Shown in pieces: positions 17,682-26,998 of a DNA stretch of 53,415 nt. Under the pieces are notes generated by a model, which was not told the DNA's origin, did no database searches, and saw only the letters and a list, made by a program, of their open reading frames with translations. The stretch is from the NCBI GenBank assembly GCA_013287585.1, contig JABDDN010000010.1:1-53415 (forward strand), read 5' to 3'. The number at the start of each line of letters is the position of its first letter. Within the stretch, counting starts at the first letter, position 1. Source of the stretch: Nitrososphaerota archaeon (GTDB lineage: Archaea; Thermoproteota; Nitrososphaeria; Nitrososphaerales; Nitrosopumilaceae). Made by a program: the position numbers and the translations under genes.

Positions 17682-18074
17682 CTATAATACGTCTGTAAAC
17701 CGATCATGTGTCACGTATTTTGAGAGATCCTCAATATGTCTGACTTTGCCCTTTGTTATGGATACAAGTTTTTTCTTAAATGAGAGATCTATTTTGACAC
17801 GGTGTTCTAGTTGAGATATTATCCTGCTTGTCAGGTATTTGCCTTTTCTATCACCATCAAACAATACTATCAGATTTTTGTGGCATGATACAGAATCAGC
17901 AAATCTTGCCAGCCCTTTGAAGCTGTGAAACTCACAGATATTACCAGAATATCCTAATTTTCGTAATGCAGATGTGTCCCGTTTTCCTTCAACTACCACT
18001 ATGCTGTCTTTTTTTGAGTTTAATGAATGAATCAAATTTTTAAGTTGTAATATTTCAGATTCGTGGAAATTCAC
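17682..18074 (-). CDS. Small stand-alone TOPRIM-domain protein
   Basis: 130 residues, essentially one TOPRIM fold: SIVVVEGKRDTSAL carries the catalytic Glu and LIVLFDGDRKGKYL the DxD metal motif. This is the layout of small archaeal and RNase M5-like TOPRIM proteins. It lies 62 bases upstream of dnaG on the same strand, so the two TOPRIM proteins may be co-expressed. Substrate unknown; a nuclease acting on structured RNA is a reasonable guess. Confidence 0.8.
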   Translation of the reverse strand: MNFHESEILQLKNLIHSLNSKKDSIVVVEGKRDTSALRKLGYSGNICEFHSFKGLARFADSVSCHKNLIVLFDGDRKGKYLTSRIISQLEHRVKIDLSFKKKLVSITKGKVRHIEDLSKYVTHDRFTDVL

Positions 18075-18116
18075 AAAATCATTTAGTATTTAACATATTA
18101 AGCACTTTTCAAAATT

Positions 18117-18803
18117 ATGTCTGACATACTTGTGATACAAAACGCAAAGTATGAAGGATTATCAAATCTAGGCAAACTCCTAAAAGAAGACGGATTTAAA
18201 ACTAGTATCATTTTTGCCAAAAAAGAAAAAATTCCAGAGGTAAAACACTCTGGAGTTGTAATTTTAGGTGCCCCCGAAAGCGCAAATGATGATCTTTCGC
18301 ATCTAAAAGAAGAGATAATATTGATAAGAAATGCGGTAAAAAAAGAGATCCCACTACTTGGCATTTGTCTTGGCTCGCAGCTTATTGCCAAATCATTTGG
18401 TGCCAAAGTGTACCCTGGAAATAAAAAAGAAATAGGAATCTACCATGACATAGAGTTTGATAATATAGCATCAGACCTGTTTTCTGGGATTAAGAGTCCT
18501 GCCACAGTGTTTCATTGGCATGGAGACACATTTGATCTGCCCCCAAATTCCACAAGACTAGCACATTCTAAAGATTATCAAAATCAGGCATTTCAGATAG
18601 GCAGTGCGGTAGGAGTACAGTTTCACCTAGAAGTTGATGAAGAAACAATCAAACTATGGCTAGAAAAATCAAAAGACGAGCTAAGTAAGACACCATATAT
18701 TGATCCAGAAGAGATAATCAGAAAGTTACCTGAAAACATGGAAACAATACAAAACAACATGAAAATCTTTTATCAAAATTTTAAGTCAAAATTCAATCTA
18801 TGA
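18117..18803 (+). CDS. Class I glutamine amidotransferase-like protein
   Basis: 228 residues. Triad: C84 in LLGICLGSQLIAKSFGAK and the His/Glu pair in VQFHLEVDE; the oxyanion-side stretch is FHWHGDTFDLP. It is a free-standing GATase1 domain of the GMP-synthase-like type, with no synthetase partner beside it, so the ammonia acceptor is unknown; a gamma-glutamyl hydrolase role is also possible. Divergent from the TOPRIM gene with 42 bases between starts. Confidence 0.82.
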   Translation: MSDILVIQNAKYEGLSNLGKLLKEDGFKTSIIFAKKEKIPEVKHSGVVILGAPESANDDLSHLKEEIILIRNAVKKEIPLLGICLGSQLIAKSFGAKVYPGNKKEIGIYHDIEFDNIASDLFSGIKSPATVFHWHGDTFDLPPNSTRLAHSKDYQNQAFQIGSAVGVQFHLEVDEETIKLWLEKSKDELSKTPYIDPEEIIRKLPENMETIQNNMKIFYQNFKSKFNL

Positions 18804-18880
18804 CAAAAGTTTAATATAATGACGATAAGACTTTCGGATCTGGTCATGAAAAATTTATCAAAAATTGTCAATTTACAAAA

Positions 18881-18893
18881 ATTTTTAAAATAC
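18881..18893 (+). promoter_or_regulatory. TATA-like promoter element of the acyl-CoA synthetase gene
   Basis: ATTTTTAAAATAC, centred about 33 bases before the TTG start at 18920, in a 116-base gap. Spacing fits a leaderless or nearly leaderless transcript. Confidence 0.4.
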
Positions 18894-18919
18894 ATTAGTG
18901 GAGTAATGGAGTTTTCAAA

Positions 18920-21046
18920 TTGAGCGCAGTCACCAAAGTTTTTGAAGAAACAATTGCTACAGATCACAAGGTAATCACAGAAGATCTTTCAAAGGCAGTT
19001 TTGAAAAAATATGGAATCAAAGTACCTGGATATGCACTAGTAAACTCTACCAAAGAAGCTACAAAGGCAGCAAAGAGGCTTGGCTATCCTCTTGTAATGA
19101 AGGTTGTTTCTCCACAAATCCTTCACAAAACAGATGTTGGTGGAGTCAAGGTGGGATTACAAAATGAAAAAGATGTAAAACAGGCTTTCAATGACATGTA
19201 CAAAAGACTTTCAAAGAAAAGAGGTGTCCATCTAAAAGGAATTCTTCTTGAGAAGATGGTTCCACAAGGAGTAGAGCTTATTGTTGGTCTTCAAAACGAT
19301 CCACAGTTTGGTCCAGTGATAATGGTAGGCCTTGGCGGTGTATTAACTGAAATATTCAAAGATGTCGCGTTTAGGATGCTTCCAATTACAATTTCAGATG
19401 CAAAGTCTATGCTTGAGGAGCTAAAAGGTGCAAAAATATTGCAAGGATATAGGGGAAGCAAGCCAATAGACCAAAACATGCTTGCAAAGGCACTAGTTCA
19501 GATAGGAAAGATTGGAACAGACAATGCAGGTTACTTTGACAGCATTGATTTTAACCCAATTGTGGTGTATCCAAAATCATACTATGTTGTTGATGCAAAG
19601 ATACTTTTAAGAAAAGAATTCAAAAAAGATGCAATTTCCAAAGTACAACCAAATGCAGAATTTATGGAGACATTTTTCACGCCACAATCAGTTGCATTGG
19701 TTGGAGCATCTGCAACTCCAGGAAAAATTGGCAATTCTGTTTTGGACAGTATTGCAAAACATGATTACAAAGGAAAAGTATATCCAATAAATCCAAAGTC
19801 AGAAGAAATTTTGGGACTCAAATGCTATCCATCATTATCTGCAATTCCAGATAAGATAGACTTGGTAGTAGTTTGTGTAGATCTCTCCATTACAGCACCA
19901 GTTTTAGAAGAGTGTGCAAAAAAAGGAATCCATAATGTTGTAATCGTATCAGGAGGCGGAAAAGAACTTGGTGGCGATAGAGCAGCAATGGAAGCAGAAA
20001 TAAAACGTTTATCTGAATTGCACAAAATTAGAATAATTGGTCCAAATTGCATCGGCATGTTCAATGCTGCAAATAGACTAGATTGCGCATTCCAAGGACA
20101 GGAAAGAATGGTAAGAGCTAAACTAGGACCTGTTGCATTATTATCTCAAAGCGGAACTATGGGAATCAGCTTTTTAGAAACTGCAGATACTTTTGGTCTT
20201 TCAAAGATGGTAAGCTATGGAAACAGATCAGATGTAGACGAAGCAGATATGATTTGGTATCTAGCAAATGATCCTCAGACCAAAGTAATTGCACTATATG
20301 TAGAAGGATTTGGAGATGGTCGTAAATTCATAGAGACTGCAAAGCATGTAATGGCAGAAAAACACAAACCAGTTGTAATTTGGAAGAGCGGTAGAACAAC
20401 ACTAGGAGCAAAACAGGCAGCATCACATACCGGATCATTGGGAGGCTCTAACGCAATAATCATGGGAGCATTCAAACAAGCTGGAATAATTTCAGTTGAT
20501 AGTTATCAGGAACTTGCAGGAGTAGTAAAGGCACTTGCATGGCAGCCAGCTGCAAAAGGCGGCAGAATTGGTCTTGTAAGTAATGGTGCAGGACCTATGA
20601 TTGGAGCAATAGATCACTTTGAAAGATTTGGATTAGAACTTGCCAAAGTAACAGAAAATACTGTAAAAGAAATGAAAGCGCATTATCCTGCAACATATGT
20701 TATTGGAAGTGGAAACCCAGTAGATGTAACTGGTGGAGCAAACGCAGATGATTATAGGTATACAATTCAAAAATTCATGGAAGATCCTAATGTGGATATC
20801 ATCATGCCATGGTTTGTATTTCAAGATGACCCATTAGAAGAAACAATCATTGATTATCTTGGTGAGTTTTCAAAACAGCAAAAGAAGCCAATCATAGTAG
20901 GTGGAAATGGAGGGCCTTATACAAAAAAGGTTTCAGACTTGATTGAAAAACACAATGTTCCAGTATATGATGACATTAGAACATGGGTAGCAGTTGCATC
21001 CGCATTACATCAATGGGGAAAACACAAACCTTCTGACAACGTTTAA
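18920..21046 (+). CDS. ADP-forming acyl-CoA synthetase, probably 3-hydroxypropionyl-CoA synthetase
   Basis: 708 residues fusing the beta (ATP-grasp, about 1-230) and alpha (CoA-binding Rossmann from [17 protein letters not shown], then two ligase domains) parts of an NDP-forming acyl-CoA synthetase. The phosphohistidine is H503 in [10 protein letters not shown]. In Nitrosopumilus maritimus the energy-saving ADP-forming 3-hydroxypropionyl-CoA synthetase of the HP/HB carbon-fixation cycle is encoded next to the crotonyl-CoA hydratase, as here, so I infer the same job. A 4-hydroxybutyryl- or acetyl-CoA synthetase role is possible. TTG start. Confidence 0.88.
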   Translation: MSAVTKVFEETIATDHKVITEDLSKAVLKKYGIKVPGYALVNSTKEATKAAKRLGYPLVMKVVSPQILHKTDVGGVKVGLQNEKDVKQAFNDMYKRLSKKRGVHLKGILLEKMVPQGVELIVGLQNDPQFGPVIMVGLGGVLTEIFKDVAFRMLPITISDAKSMLEELKGAKILQGYRGSKPIDQNMLAKALVQIGKIGTDNAGYFDSIDFNPIVVYPKSYYVVDAKILLRKEFKKDAISKVQPNAEFMETFFTPQSVALVGASATPGKIGNSVLDSIAKHDYKGKVYPINPKSEEILGLKCYPSLSAIPDKIDLVVVCVDLSITAPVLEECAKKGIHNVVIVSGGGKELGGDRAAMEAEIKRLSELHKIRIIGPNCIGMFNAANRLDCAFQGQERMVRAKLGPVALLSQSGTMGISFLETADTFGLSKMVSYGNRSDVDEADMIWYLANDPQTKVIALYVEGFGDGRKFIETAKHVMAEKHKPVVIWKSGRTTLGAKQAASHTGSLGGSNAIIMGAFKQAGIISVDSYQELAGVVKALAWQPAAKGGRIGLVSNGAGPMIGAIDHFERFGLELAKVTENTVKEMKAHYPATYVIGSGNPVDVTGGANADDYRYTIQKFMEDPNVDIIMPWFVFQDDPLEETIIDYLGEFSKQQKKPIIVGGNGGPYTKKVSDLIEKHNVPVYDDIRTWVAVASALHQWGKHKPSDNV

Positions 21047-21070
21047 TTTCCTGTAAATTGGAGTTTTTTC

Positions 21071-21832
21071 ATGTCACTAGTTAACGTCTCAAAATCAGAT
21101 GGAATTGCTACTGTAAAGATAAACCGTCCTGACAAATATAATGCAATGAATACTGAAGTTGCTAAAGAACTAATTACAGTTTTCAACGAGATTGACAAAG
21201 ACGATGCTGTCAAGGTAATCATACTTACAGGAGAAGGTGACAAGGCATTTTCTGCAGGTGCAGATATTGCATACATGTCTACCATCACACCAATTGAATC
21301 AGAAACATATGCAAAGACAGGACATCTTTTAACTTTCACAGTTGAAAATTGCAGCAAGCCAACAATTGCGGCAGTAAATGGATTTGCATTAGGTGGAGGA
21401 TGCGAACTTGCTCTGGCATGCGATATTAGAATTGCTGCAGATACTGCAAAGATGGGTCAACCCGAAGTGACCATAGGAGTTTGTCCAGGATGGGGTGGAA
21501 CGCAAAGATTGCAAAGAATTGTTGGAATAGCAAAAGCAAAAGAATTGATCTATACTGGACGACCGGTAAAAGCAGATGAAGCAAAAGAAATAGGTCTTGT
21601 AAACCAAGTAGTTGAATTGTCAAAGCTTGCTGAGGAAGCAAACAACATGGCAAAGATGATAGTACAAAACTCTGCAATGGCAGTAAGAATGTCAAAGATT
21701 GCCATTAACAAAGGCAGAAACTCGGACATTGACACGGGACTTGCCTTGGAGTTATACACTTGGGGATTATGTTTTACTCATCCAGACAGAGCAGAAAGAA
21801 TGACTGCTTTTGTAAACAAGTCAAAGAAATAG
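21071..21832 (+). CDS. Enoyl-CoA hydratase: crotonyl-CoA hydratase/3-hydroxypropionyl-CoA dehydratase
   Basis: 253-residue crotonase. [11 protein letters not shown] forms the oxyanion hole, [17 protein letters not shown] and [19 protein letters not shown] contain the two catalytic Glu positions. It follows the synthetase by 24 bases. The thaumarchaeal enzyme in this context has been shown to handle both crotonyl-CoA and 3-hydroxypropionyl-CoA in the HP/HB cycle; I assign it by context and family. Confidence 0.9.
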   Translation: MSLVNVSKSDGIATVKINRPDKYNAMNTEVAKELITVFNEIDKDDAVKVIILTGEGDKAFSAGADIAYMSTITPIESETYAKTGHLLTFTVENCSKPTIAAVNGFALGGGCELALACDIRIAADTAKMGQPEVTIGVCPGWGGTQRLQRIVGIAKAKELIYTGRPVKADEAKEIGLVNQVVELSKLAEEANNMAKMIVQNSAMAVRMSKIAINKGRNSDIDTGLALELYTWGLCFTHPDRAERMTAFVNKSKK

Positions 21833-21848
21833 AAAAAACCCGTTTTTT
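21833..21848 (+). terminator. Candidate terminator after the hydratase gene
   Basis: Directly after the TAG stop the sequence reads AAAAAAC-CC-GTTTTTT, an inverted repeat ending in six T. Archaeal termination relies mainly on the T run. Confidence 0.5.
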
Positions 21849-21880
21849 ACGAGATTCCTAATATGTCAAGTATGAAAAGC

Positions 21881-21895
21881 TTATTATAATTTAAA
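21881..21895 (+). promoter_or_regulatory. TATA-like promoter element of the A-type carrier gene
   Basis: TTATTATAATTTAAA lies 16-30 bases before the ATG at 21911, suggesting an independent promoter after the preceding terminator. Confidence 0.4.
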
Positions 21896-21910
21896 AGACT
21901 CACATTAGTC

Positions 21911-22261
21911 ATGAGTAACACACAGACTACCAAACTGCTTACAATTACTCCTAAAGCAGCAGAAAAAGTAATTGCCTTTATGAAAGAGGAAGCAGACAAG
22001 CCAGAATTTCTTAGAGTGTATGTTCAAGGCGGCGGTTGTTCGGGCCTTTCATATGGAATGGGTTTTGAGCAAAAGGCTGAAGAGGACGACCTTGTAATAG
22101 AAGAAAATGGTGTAAAGATGGTAATAGACAGCTATAGTGCTGACTATCTTAAAGGTGCAAATGTTGACTATATTGAAAGTCTGATGGGCGCTGGATTTAA
22201 AATCAACAATCCAAACGTAACAAAGAGCTGCTCCTGTGGAAGTTCTTTTAGCACATCCTAA
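21911..22261 (+). CDS. HesB/IscA-type iron-sulfur cluster carrier
   Basis: 116 residues of the A-type carrier family that delivers Fe-S clusters to target enzymes. The three ligand cysteines are in GGGCSGLSYGM and in the C-terminal SCSCGSSF. Single gene with its own promoter-like element. Confidence 0.92.
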   Translation: MSNTQTTKLLTITPKAAEKVIAFMKEEADKPEFLRVYVQGGGCSGLSYGMGFEQKAEEDDLVIEENGVKMVIDSYSADYLKGANVDYIESLMGAGFKINNPNVTKSCSCGSSFSTS

Positions 22262-22316
22262 ACCAGACTAAAATCACTTTTTATTTTATAATCTAGTCAA
22301 TACATTGTAGAATTTT

Positions 22317-22544
22317 TTACATGACAACTAGTGTCATGGTTGTAAGAATATGAGGTACAGTTCTTACTTTCTTTGTAATAATTTCTTCAAGTTTCATGGT
22401 GTCGTCTGACTCTATCTTTATTATGACATCGTACAGTCCAAGAACACCTGTAACTTCTGAGATTCCTTTTATTTCCATCAATGCCCTAATTACCTGATTT
22501 TCCTTTCCTGTGTTACAATGAACTGCGACAAATGCTTTGGCCAT
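22317..22544 (-). CDS. Stand-alone RAM (Lrp/AsnC ligand-binding) domain protein
   Basis: 75 residues, only the effector-binding beta-alpha-beta-beta-alpha-beta fold of Lrp regulators (KAFVAVHCNTGKENQVIRAL, GVLGLYDVIIKIE), with no DNA-binding helix. Such proteins assemble into rings or join full-length Lrp proteins to modulate them. Sits 35 bases downstream of the glutamate dehydrogenase start, divergent from the Fe-S carrier's terminator region, on the same strand as and after no other gene. Confidence 0.82.
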   Translation of the reverse strand: MAKAFVAVHCNTGKENQVIRALMEIKGISEVTGVLGLYDVIIKIESDDTMKLEEIITKKVRTVPHILTTMTLVVM

Positions 22545-22579
22545 AATCTAACTTGACTTTCCTTGCTATTGAAGATATC

Positions 22580-23827
22580 CTAAGGCCACAGGCCACGTGC
22601 TTCAAACGATTCCAGTACTCGGCTAACTGCTAAAACCATGCTGCCTTTTCGCATGTCTACTTTGTGTTTTTGTGCCAAGTGGTATGTGTCGTTAAAGCCT
22701 TTGACAATATGTTTTTCCATAGTTTTTGCCACTTCGTCAAATGTCCAGTAATATCGCTGCAGGTTCTGTACCCATTCTAAATAGGATATGCACACTCCAC
22801 CTGAATTTGCCAAAATGTCAGGTATTACCATTATTTTTTTCTTGAATAAAACGACATCAGCCTCAGGTGTTGTTGGTCCATTTGCTGCTTCAGCTATAAT
22901 CTTACACTTGATATTTTTTGCAATCTCTGGTGTTATTTGATTTTCTAAAGCTGCTGGAACAAGTATATCACATGGTGTGGTTAGAAGTTGTTCTGTTGTT
23001 ATTTTTTTGCTTCCTGGATATCCAATAACTGAACCATGTTTGTTTTTGTAATCAAGAACTTTTTTTGAATCTAGTCCCTTTGGATTTATTATAGAGCCTT
23101 TTGAATCACTAACCGCAATAACTTTTGCACCCATTTTTTCTATGTATTCTGCCGCAAATGTTCCTGCATTTCCAAATCCTTGTATGACTACTCTAGCGCC
23201 CTTTAGTTTTAGTTTGAGTTTTTTTGCTCCCTCTCTCACACAGTATGCTACACCCAAACCAGTTGCAACGTTTCTAGCAAGAGAGCCTCCTACAGAAAGT
23301 GGTTTTCCTGTTATAACAGCTGGTTCGCCTTGTCCATGCATTACACTATATACATCCATAATCTGAGCCATTTCTTTTCCAGTAGTGTAAACATCAGGAG
23401 CTGGAATGTCTTTTCCCGGTCCAATAATTTCAGAAATTGCATATGCATATCTTCTTGTCATTCGTTCTTTTTCTCCAGCTGACAATTTCTTTGGATCACA
23501 AATGATTCCACCTTTTCCTCCACCAAATGGAACATCAACTATGGCACACTTCCATGTCATCCACATTGAGAGTGCCTTTACTTCTTCTAGTGTAACACCT
23601 GGGTGATATCTAATTCCTCCTTTGTGGGGACCTCGAAAATCATTATGCTGTGATCTATATCCGGTGAAGACTCTGATCTTTCCGTTGTCCATTTTAACTG
23701 GAATGGATACTGTAAGAATTTTTTTTGGCGTTGCAAGCATCTCGTGTATGCCTGGATCAAGTTTTAGAATTTTTGCTGCGTCATCAAGTTGTTTTAATGC
23801 ATTCTGCCAAGGATCTATCTTTACCAA
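22580..23827 (-). CDS. gdhA: Glutamate dehydrogenase
   Basis: Interconverts 2-oxoglutarate plus ammonia and glutamate with NAD(P)H, a main route of ammonia assimilation. 415 residues: GPHKGGIRYHPG and KCAIVDVPFGGGKGGI hold the catalytic lysines, ARVVIQGFGNAGTFAAEYI is the Rossmann dinucleotide fold, and EAANGPTTPEAD is the C-terminal signature. TTG start. The RAM-domain gene follows 35 bases downstream, so the pair may share a transcript and the RAM protein may sense an amino acid made from this step. Confidence 0.96.
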   Translation of the reverse strand: MVKIDPWQNALKQLDDAAKILKLDPGIHEMLATPKKILTVSIPVKMDNGKIRVFTGYRSQHNDFRGPHKGGIRYHPGVTLEEVKALSMWMTWKCAIVDVPFGGGKGGIICDPKKLSAGEKERMTRRYAYAISEIIGPGKDIPAPDVYTTGKEMAQIMDVYSVMHGQGEPAVITGKPLSVGGSLARNVATGLGVAYCVREGAKKLKLKLKGARVVIQGFGNAGTFAAEYIEKMGAKVIAVSDSKGSIINPKGLDSKKVLDYKNKHGSVIGYPGSKKITTEQLLTTPCDILVPAALENQITPEIAKNIKCKIIAEAANGPTTPEADVVLFKKKIMVIPDILANSGGVCISYLEWVQNLQRYYWTFDEVAKTMEKHIVKGFNDTYHLAQKHKVDMRKGSMVLAVSRVLESFEARGLWP

Positions 23828-23876
23828 ACTATACCATCTTGAGTGACGAGATATTCTATTTAAATTTGTTGAGAAT

Positions 23877-24233
23877 TTACGGTGTGGAGTTATCGGTGCC
23901 TTGTGATGACGGTGACGTACCCATCTTTGATGCGATCAAATCCTTTAGTTCATCATCTGTTTTATTGATATAATCAATTCCAAGTGACTTTGCAATTGTT
24001 TCAAGCTTTTGTCTTTCTGTTGCCACTGGTCCTTGTATTGAAAGATTATAGCTTGTAGTTGCCTTTTGTAATTCGTTTTGTACCATGTTTTTTGTCTTGT
24101 TGTATTCGCCCATAATCTTTCCAATCTTTCGTGATGCCTCAGGAAGACGTTTTGTTCCTAAAAATAGAACTATAGCAACAAAGGCAATGATTATCCACTC
24201 ATTACCAATAATATCAAGCGAAAAATCTAACAC
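23877..24233 (-). CDS. tatA: Twin-arginine translocase subunit TatA/TatB-like
   Basis: 118 residues: short N-terminal membrane helix (WIIIAFVAIVLFLG, about 13-26), the Gly hinge and basic amphipathic helix LGTKRLPEASRKIGKIMGEY, then an acidic, Ser-rich tail (about 95-118). Forms the pore-side subunit of the Tat system that exports folded proteins. tatC is not in the window. Third gene of a reverse-strand run after the epimerase and methyltransferase. Confidence 0.85.
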   Translation of the reverse strand: MLDFSLDIIGNEWIIIAFVAIVLFLGTKRLPEASRKIGKIMGEYNKTKNMVQNELQKATTSYNLSIQGPVATERQKLETIAKSLGIDYINKTDDELKDLIASKMGTSPSSQGTDNSTP

Positions 24234-24272
24234 GCTACAAATTGTACTGTTCCGAAATTAAAGTTTTGGAAG

Positions 24273-24962
24273 CTACTTGTATGCAGCAACCATTATTGCT
24301 CCACCCATCATTCCCTTTTCAAATTCTACTTTGGAGAATTTATCAAGTAGTAGAGATTCAAGCTTTTTGTTTTTCGGCCACAACTTGTATGTTCCATAAA
24401 GAGTTCCAAATTTGAAGCCAAGTTTGCCTGCCGCCATAGTTGCTATGATTGGCAATATCATTCTAAGATAAAATGAGACGCCAAATCTTAAAAACGAATT
24501 ATCTGGCTTTCCCAAATCTACAATGACAAATCTTCCGCCTTTTTTTAGTACACGATGAATTTCTGATATCGCAGTTTTAAGACTGATTGCATCACGTAAT
24601 GAATAACCACACATTACAGCATCAAATTTTTCATCCTGAAATGGAATGTGTTCAAACACTCCGCAAGCTAGACTTGGAGTGTTTGTAAATAATCTTTTTG
24701 TATTTTTTAGCATTGGCTGTAGTGGATCATAAAGTGTAATTTGCAAATCATCATTACAAATCTTTAATGCAGTTTTTGACATGTTACCAAACCCAGAACC
24801 TGCATCAAGTACCATATCCCCTTGTCCTACTCTTCCAGAAATTCCTTTGGTGCGAAAATCTTCATCTTTGCCAAGAGATATTACAGAATTAACTTTATCG
24901 TAAACAGGAATTACATCCTCTAGAACATCCAAAACTTCGCCCCAATAGCTTCCTAAACCCAC
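24273..24962 (-). CDS. UbiE/MenG-like SAM-dependent methyltransferase
   Basis: 229 residues, GTG start. Class I methyltransferase: LDAGSGFGNMSKTAL is motif I, DAVMCGYSLRDAI and HRVLKKGGRFVIVDLGKP match the UbiE/COQ5 post-motifs. A quinone methylase is plausible because archaea of this group have menaquinone- or plastoquinone-like quinones, but the substrate is not proven. Follows the epimerase by 35 bases. Confidence 0.8.
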   Translation of the reverse strand: MGLGSYWGEVLDVLEDVIPVYDKVNSVISLGKDEDFRTKGISGRVGQGDMVLDAGSGFGNMSKTALKICNDDLQITLYDPLQPMLKNTKRLFTNTPSLACGVFEHIPFQDEKFDAVMCGYSLRDAISLKTAISEIHRVLKKGGRFVIVDLGKPDNSFLRFGVSFYLRMILPIIATMAAGKLGFKFGTLYGTYKLWPKNKKLESLLLDKFSKVEFEKGMMGGAIMVAAYK

Positions 24963-24997
24963 ACAAAATTTAGAATGTTTGGATATTATATGTCAAT

Positions 24998-25903
24998 TCA
25001 GGATTTCATTTCAGAAATTGTTGCAGGTATTCCTTCACTATACGATTTATACGCAAAGTCACATAGCTTTGCAATTTTCTCGTTTGATGTCTTTGTTGAT
25101 GTGGTCAAAAGATTTACGAAATCACCACCCATAACAGCTTTTGCCAAAATTATCGGAATGGTTCCTGGCGCCTTTAGTCCAAGTTCTTTGCAAACCAGAC
25201 TAACAAAATTCTTGAATGTGACAGGCATAGAATCAGTGACAATAAAGGATTGGTTTATGGCATTTTTTTCTATCATAGATTCAAGAGCAGAGACAACATC
25301 ATCCACATGTACAAAGCTTCTATAATATTCTCCAGAACCAGGCATTCTAAACGAGCCTTTCTTTAATCTCTCCACCAAGATTTTTTTGAACCAACCACCG
25401 TTTCCATAAACGTCTCCAAGATACGCCACACTAAATGCGATTTTATGTTCTTTACAGTTTGATTCTAGAAATTTTTGAGCTTCTAGTCTTAGTTTAGCAT
25501 ATTCAGTATGCGGTTTTATTGGTGAGTTTTCATCCACAACATTATTTCCAGGATTACCAAATACGCCTAGACCTGACACGTACACAATAAATTTGGCTTT
25601 ATCTTTTAGCAGACTAAATAAATTTACAGTGCCATCATAGTTTACTGCTCTTAGAATTTTCTTGTCTTTTTCTCCAGGCCATGCAGCAGCGAGGTGGTAA
25701 ACTACATCATACTCATCATCAGGCAGTATGAAATCAGGATAAGTAAGATCTCCTGTCACTGTTTTTGCAGAAGGATTCGAAATTCCTCCTTGTCTGACAA
25801 GACAAGTAACTGTAGCTCCTCTATTGACTAGCTTATCGACAAGCTTTGAACCAATAAACCCTGTTCCACCAGTAACAAGGACTTTCAATGGTTTGAGATC
25901 CAA
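24998..25903 (-). CDS. NAD-dependent epimerase/dehydratase (extended SDR)
   Basis: 301 residues, TTG start. VTGGTGFIGSKLVDKL is the dinucleotide motif and HLAAAWPGEKD follows; the usual YxxxK is seen as HTEYAKLRLEAQKFL. The family acts on nucleotide sugars or on lipids and flavonoid-like substrates; the true substrate is unknown. First gene of the epimerase-methyltransferase-tatA run. Confidence 0.82.
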   Translation of the reverse strand: MDLKPLKVLVTGGTGFIGSKLVDKLVNRGATVTCLVRQGGISNPSAKTVTGDLTYPDFILPDDEYDVVYHLAAAWPGEKDKKILRAVNYDGTVNLFSLLKDKAKFIVYVSGLGVFGNPGNNVVDENSPIKPHTEYAKLRLEAQKFLESNCKEHKIAFSVAYLGDVYGNGGWFKKILVERLKKGSFRMPGSGEYYRSFVHVDDVVSALESMIEKNAINQSFIVTDSMPVTFKNFVSLVCKELGLKAPGTIPIILAKAVMGGDFVNLLTTSTKTSNEKIAKLCDFAYKSYSEGIPATISEMKS

Positions 25904-25920
25904 CTTGTTACTTATAGGAG

Positions 25921-25985
25921 TATGTTATACAAAACATATGATAAACAACTAAAAGCATATTTTCAATAGCTATGTTTACAACATA
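25921..25985. promoter_or_regulatory. Paired TATGTT...AACATA inverted repeats upstream of the epimerase operon
   Basis: Two perfect 6-base inverted repeats share the same half site: TATGTT-6 bases-AACATA at 25921-25938 and TATGTT-3 bases-AACATA at 25971-25985, starting 50 bases apart. They lie 18 and 68 bases upstream of the epimerase start. Candidate operator pair. The rest of the gap to 26076 is AT-rich without a gene. Confidence 0.4.
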
Positions 25986-26076
25986 CAATCAAACAAATTA
26001 AAAAATAATTAAAAATAGAGAATTAGGTGAATGAAAAACTTCCTTGAGTTATCTCAATTTAGTTTAACATTAACAA

Positions 26077-26307
26077 CTATTTGTGTATATGATATTGGCA
26101 ATATGTTGTATCTGTTGCTACATGATAGATCTGAGATGATTTAGAAGTTCCCTTGAGCATTTCAAGGTATTTTCCTTTCACTGTACCATCAGCATTCAGC
26201 CAACACGATGGCATTCCTTTTGCCTCTGCTTGATGATAAAGTACGTTACTACCTATACCTACCACCAAAACAAGGATGGAAAGACCCGCCACTAGTGTTT
26301 TGTTCAT
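26077..26307 (-). CDS. Small secreted protein
   Basis: 76 residues from the ATG at 26307; an upstream in-frame ATG would add three residues. A signal peptide (KTLVAGLSILVLVVGIG) is followed by QAEA and a short mature region with two cysteines (SCWLN, TTYCQYHIHK) that could form a disulfide outside the cell. No known family recognised. Confidence 0.6.
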   Translation of the reverse strand: MNKTLVAGLSILVLVVGIGSNVLYHQAEAKGMPSCWLNADGTVKGKYLEMLKGTSKSSQIYHVATDTTYCQYHIHK

Positions 26308-26435
26308 TAAACACATTGTAATACAGTGTAGTACATATCAGTCAGTATGTGTAGAAAAAAGACACGTGGTAAATTTTATCAATAAATATCACATTTCAAT
26401 TAATGATTATAACAGACATTTGTGATGAAAAAAGG

Positions 26436-26951
26436 ATGACGCTGGATAAGATTTCTAGCTTTAGGATAAACAGTAAGAATCTTGATAAATTAAAGACTCA
26501 GGCAAAAAGTAATGGAGTTAGCCTAAATACACTTGTAAATGAGATATTTGCCAGTTATCTCCAATGGGACATGACCGCAACAAAAGCTGGATGGGTTGTA
26601 GTTCTCTCAGAAGTACTCAAGAGCCTTATGAATGAGCTTGATGACAAAATCCTTCACAATATAGCTATACGTACTGCTGATTCAACAAAAGATGTAAGGT
26701 TGATGATGACAGGTGATGATACCGTCGATGGATTCCTCTCAATTTTGAGAAATAGATTAAGAAAATCAGGTATCAGCTATACAGAGTCCTCTGAGAATAA
26801 AATGATTAAATTCATAATACATCACAACATGGGAAAAAAGTGGTCATATTTTTATAAAATACAGCACGAAAGAATGTTGCAGAATCTTGGACAATCAGCG
26901 AAGTTAGAATTTACGGATAATAGCTTGATAATTCATATAAAACAACATTAG
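26436..26951 (+). CDS. Ribbon-helix-helix protein with an unknown C-terminal domain
   Basis: 171 residues if the ATG at 26436 is used, which puts the predicted ribbon strand (ISSFRINSKNLDKLKTQAKS) and two helices (SLNTLVNEIFASYLQWD) at the N-terminus. The rest (about 55-171) is a mixed alpha/beta region of unknown function with no recognised motif. Probably DNA-binding. Divergent from the secreted protein gene. Confidence 0.65.
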   Translation: MTLDKISSFRINSKNLDKLKTQAKSNGVSLNTLVNEIFASYLQWDMTATKAGWVVVLSEVLKSLMNELDDKILHNIAIRTADSTKDVRLMMTGDDTVDGFLSILRNRLRKSGISYTESSENKMIKFIIHHNMGKKWSYFYKIQHERMLQNLGQSAKLEFTDNSLIIHIKQH

Positions 26952-26998
26952 ATCTGCAAAAATCAAAAATTAAATCACCATACACATTTGATAAAGTA

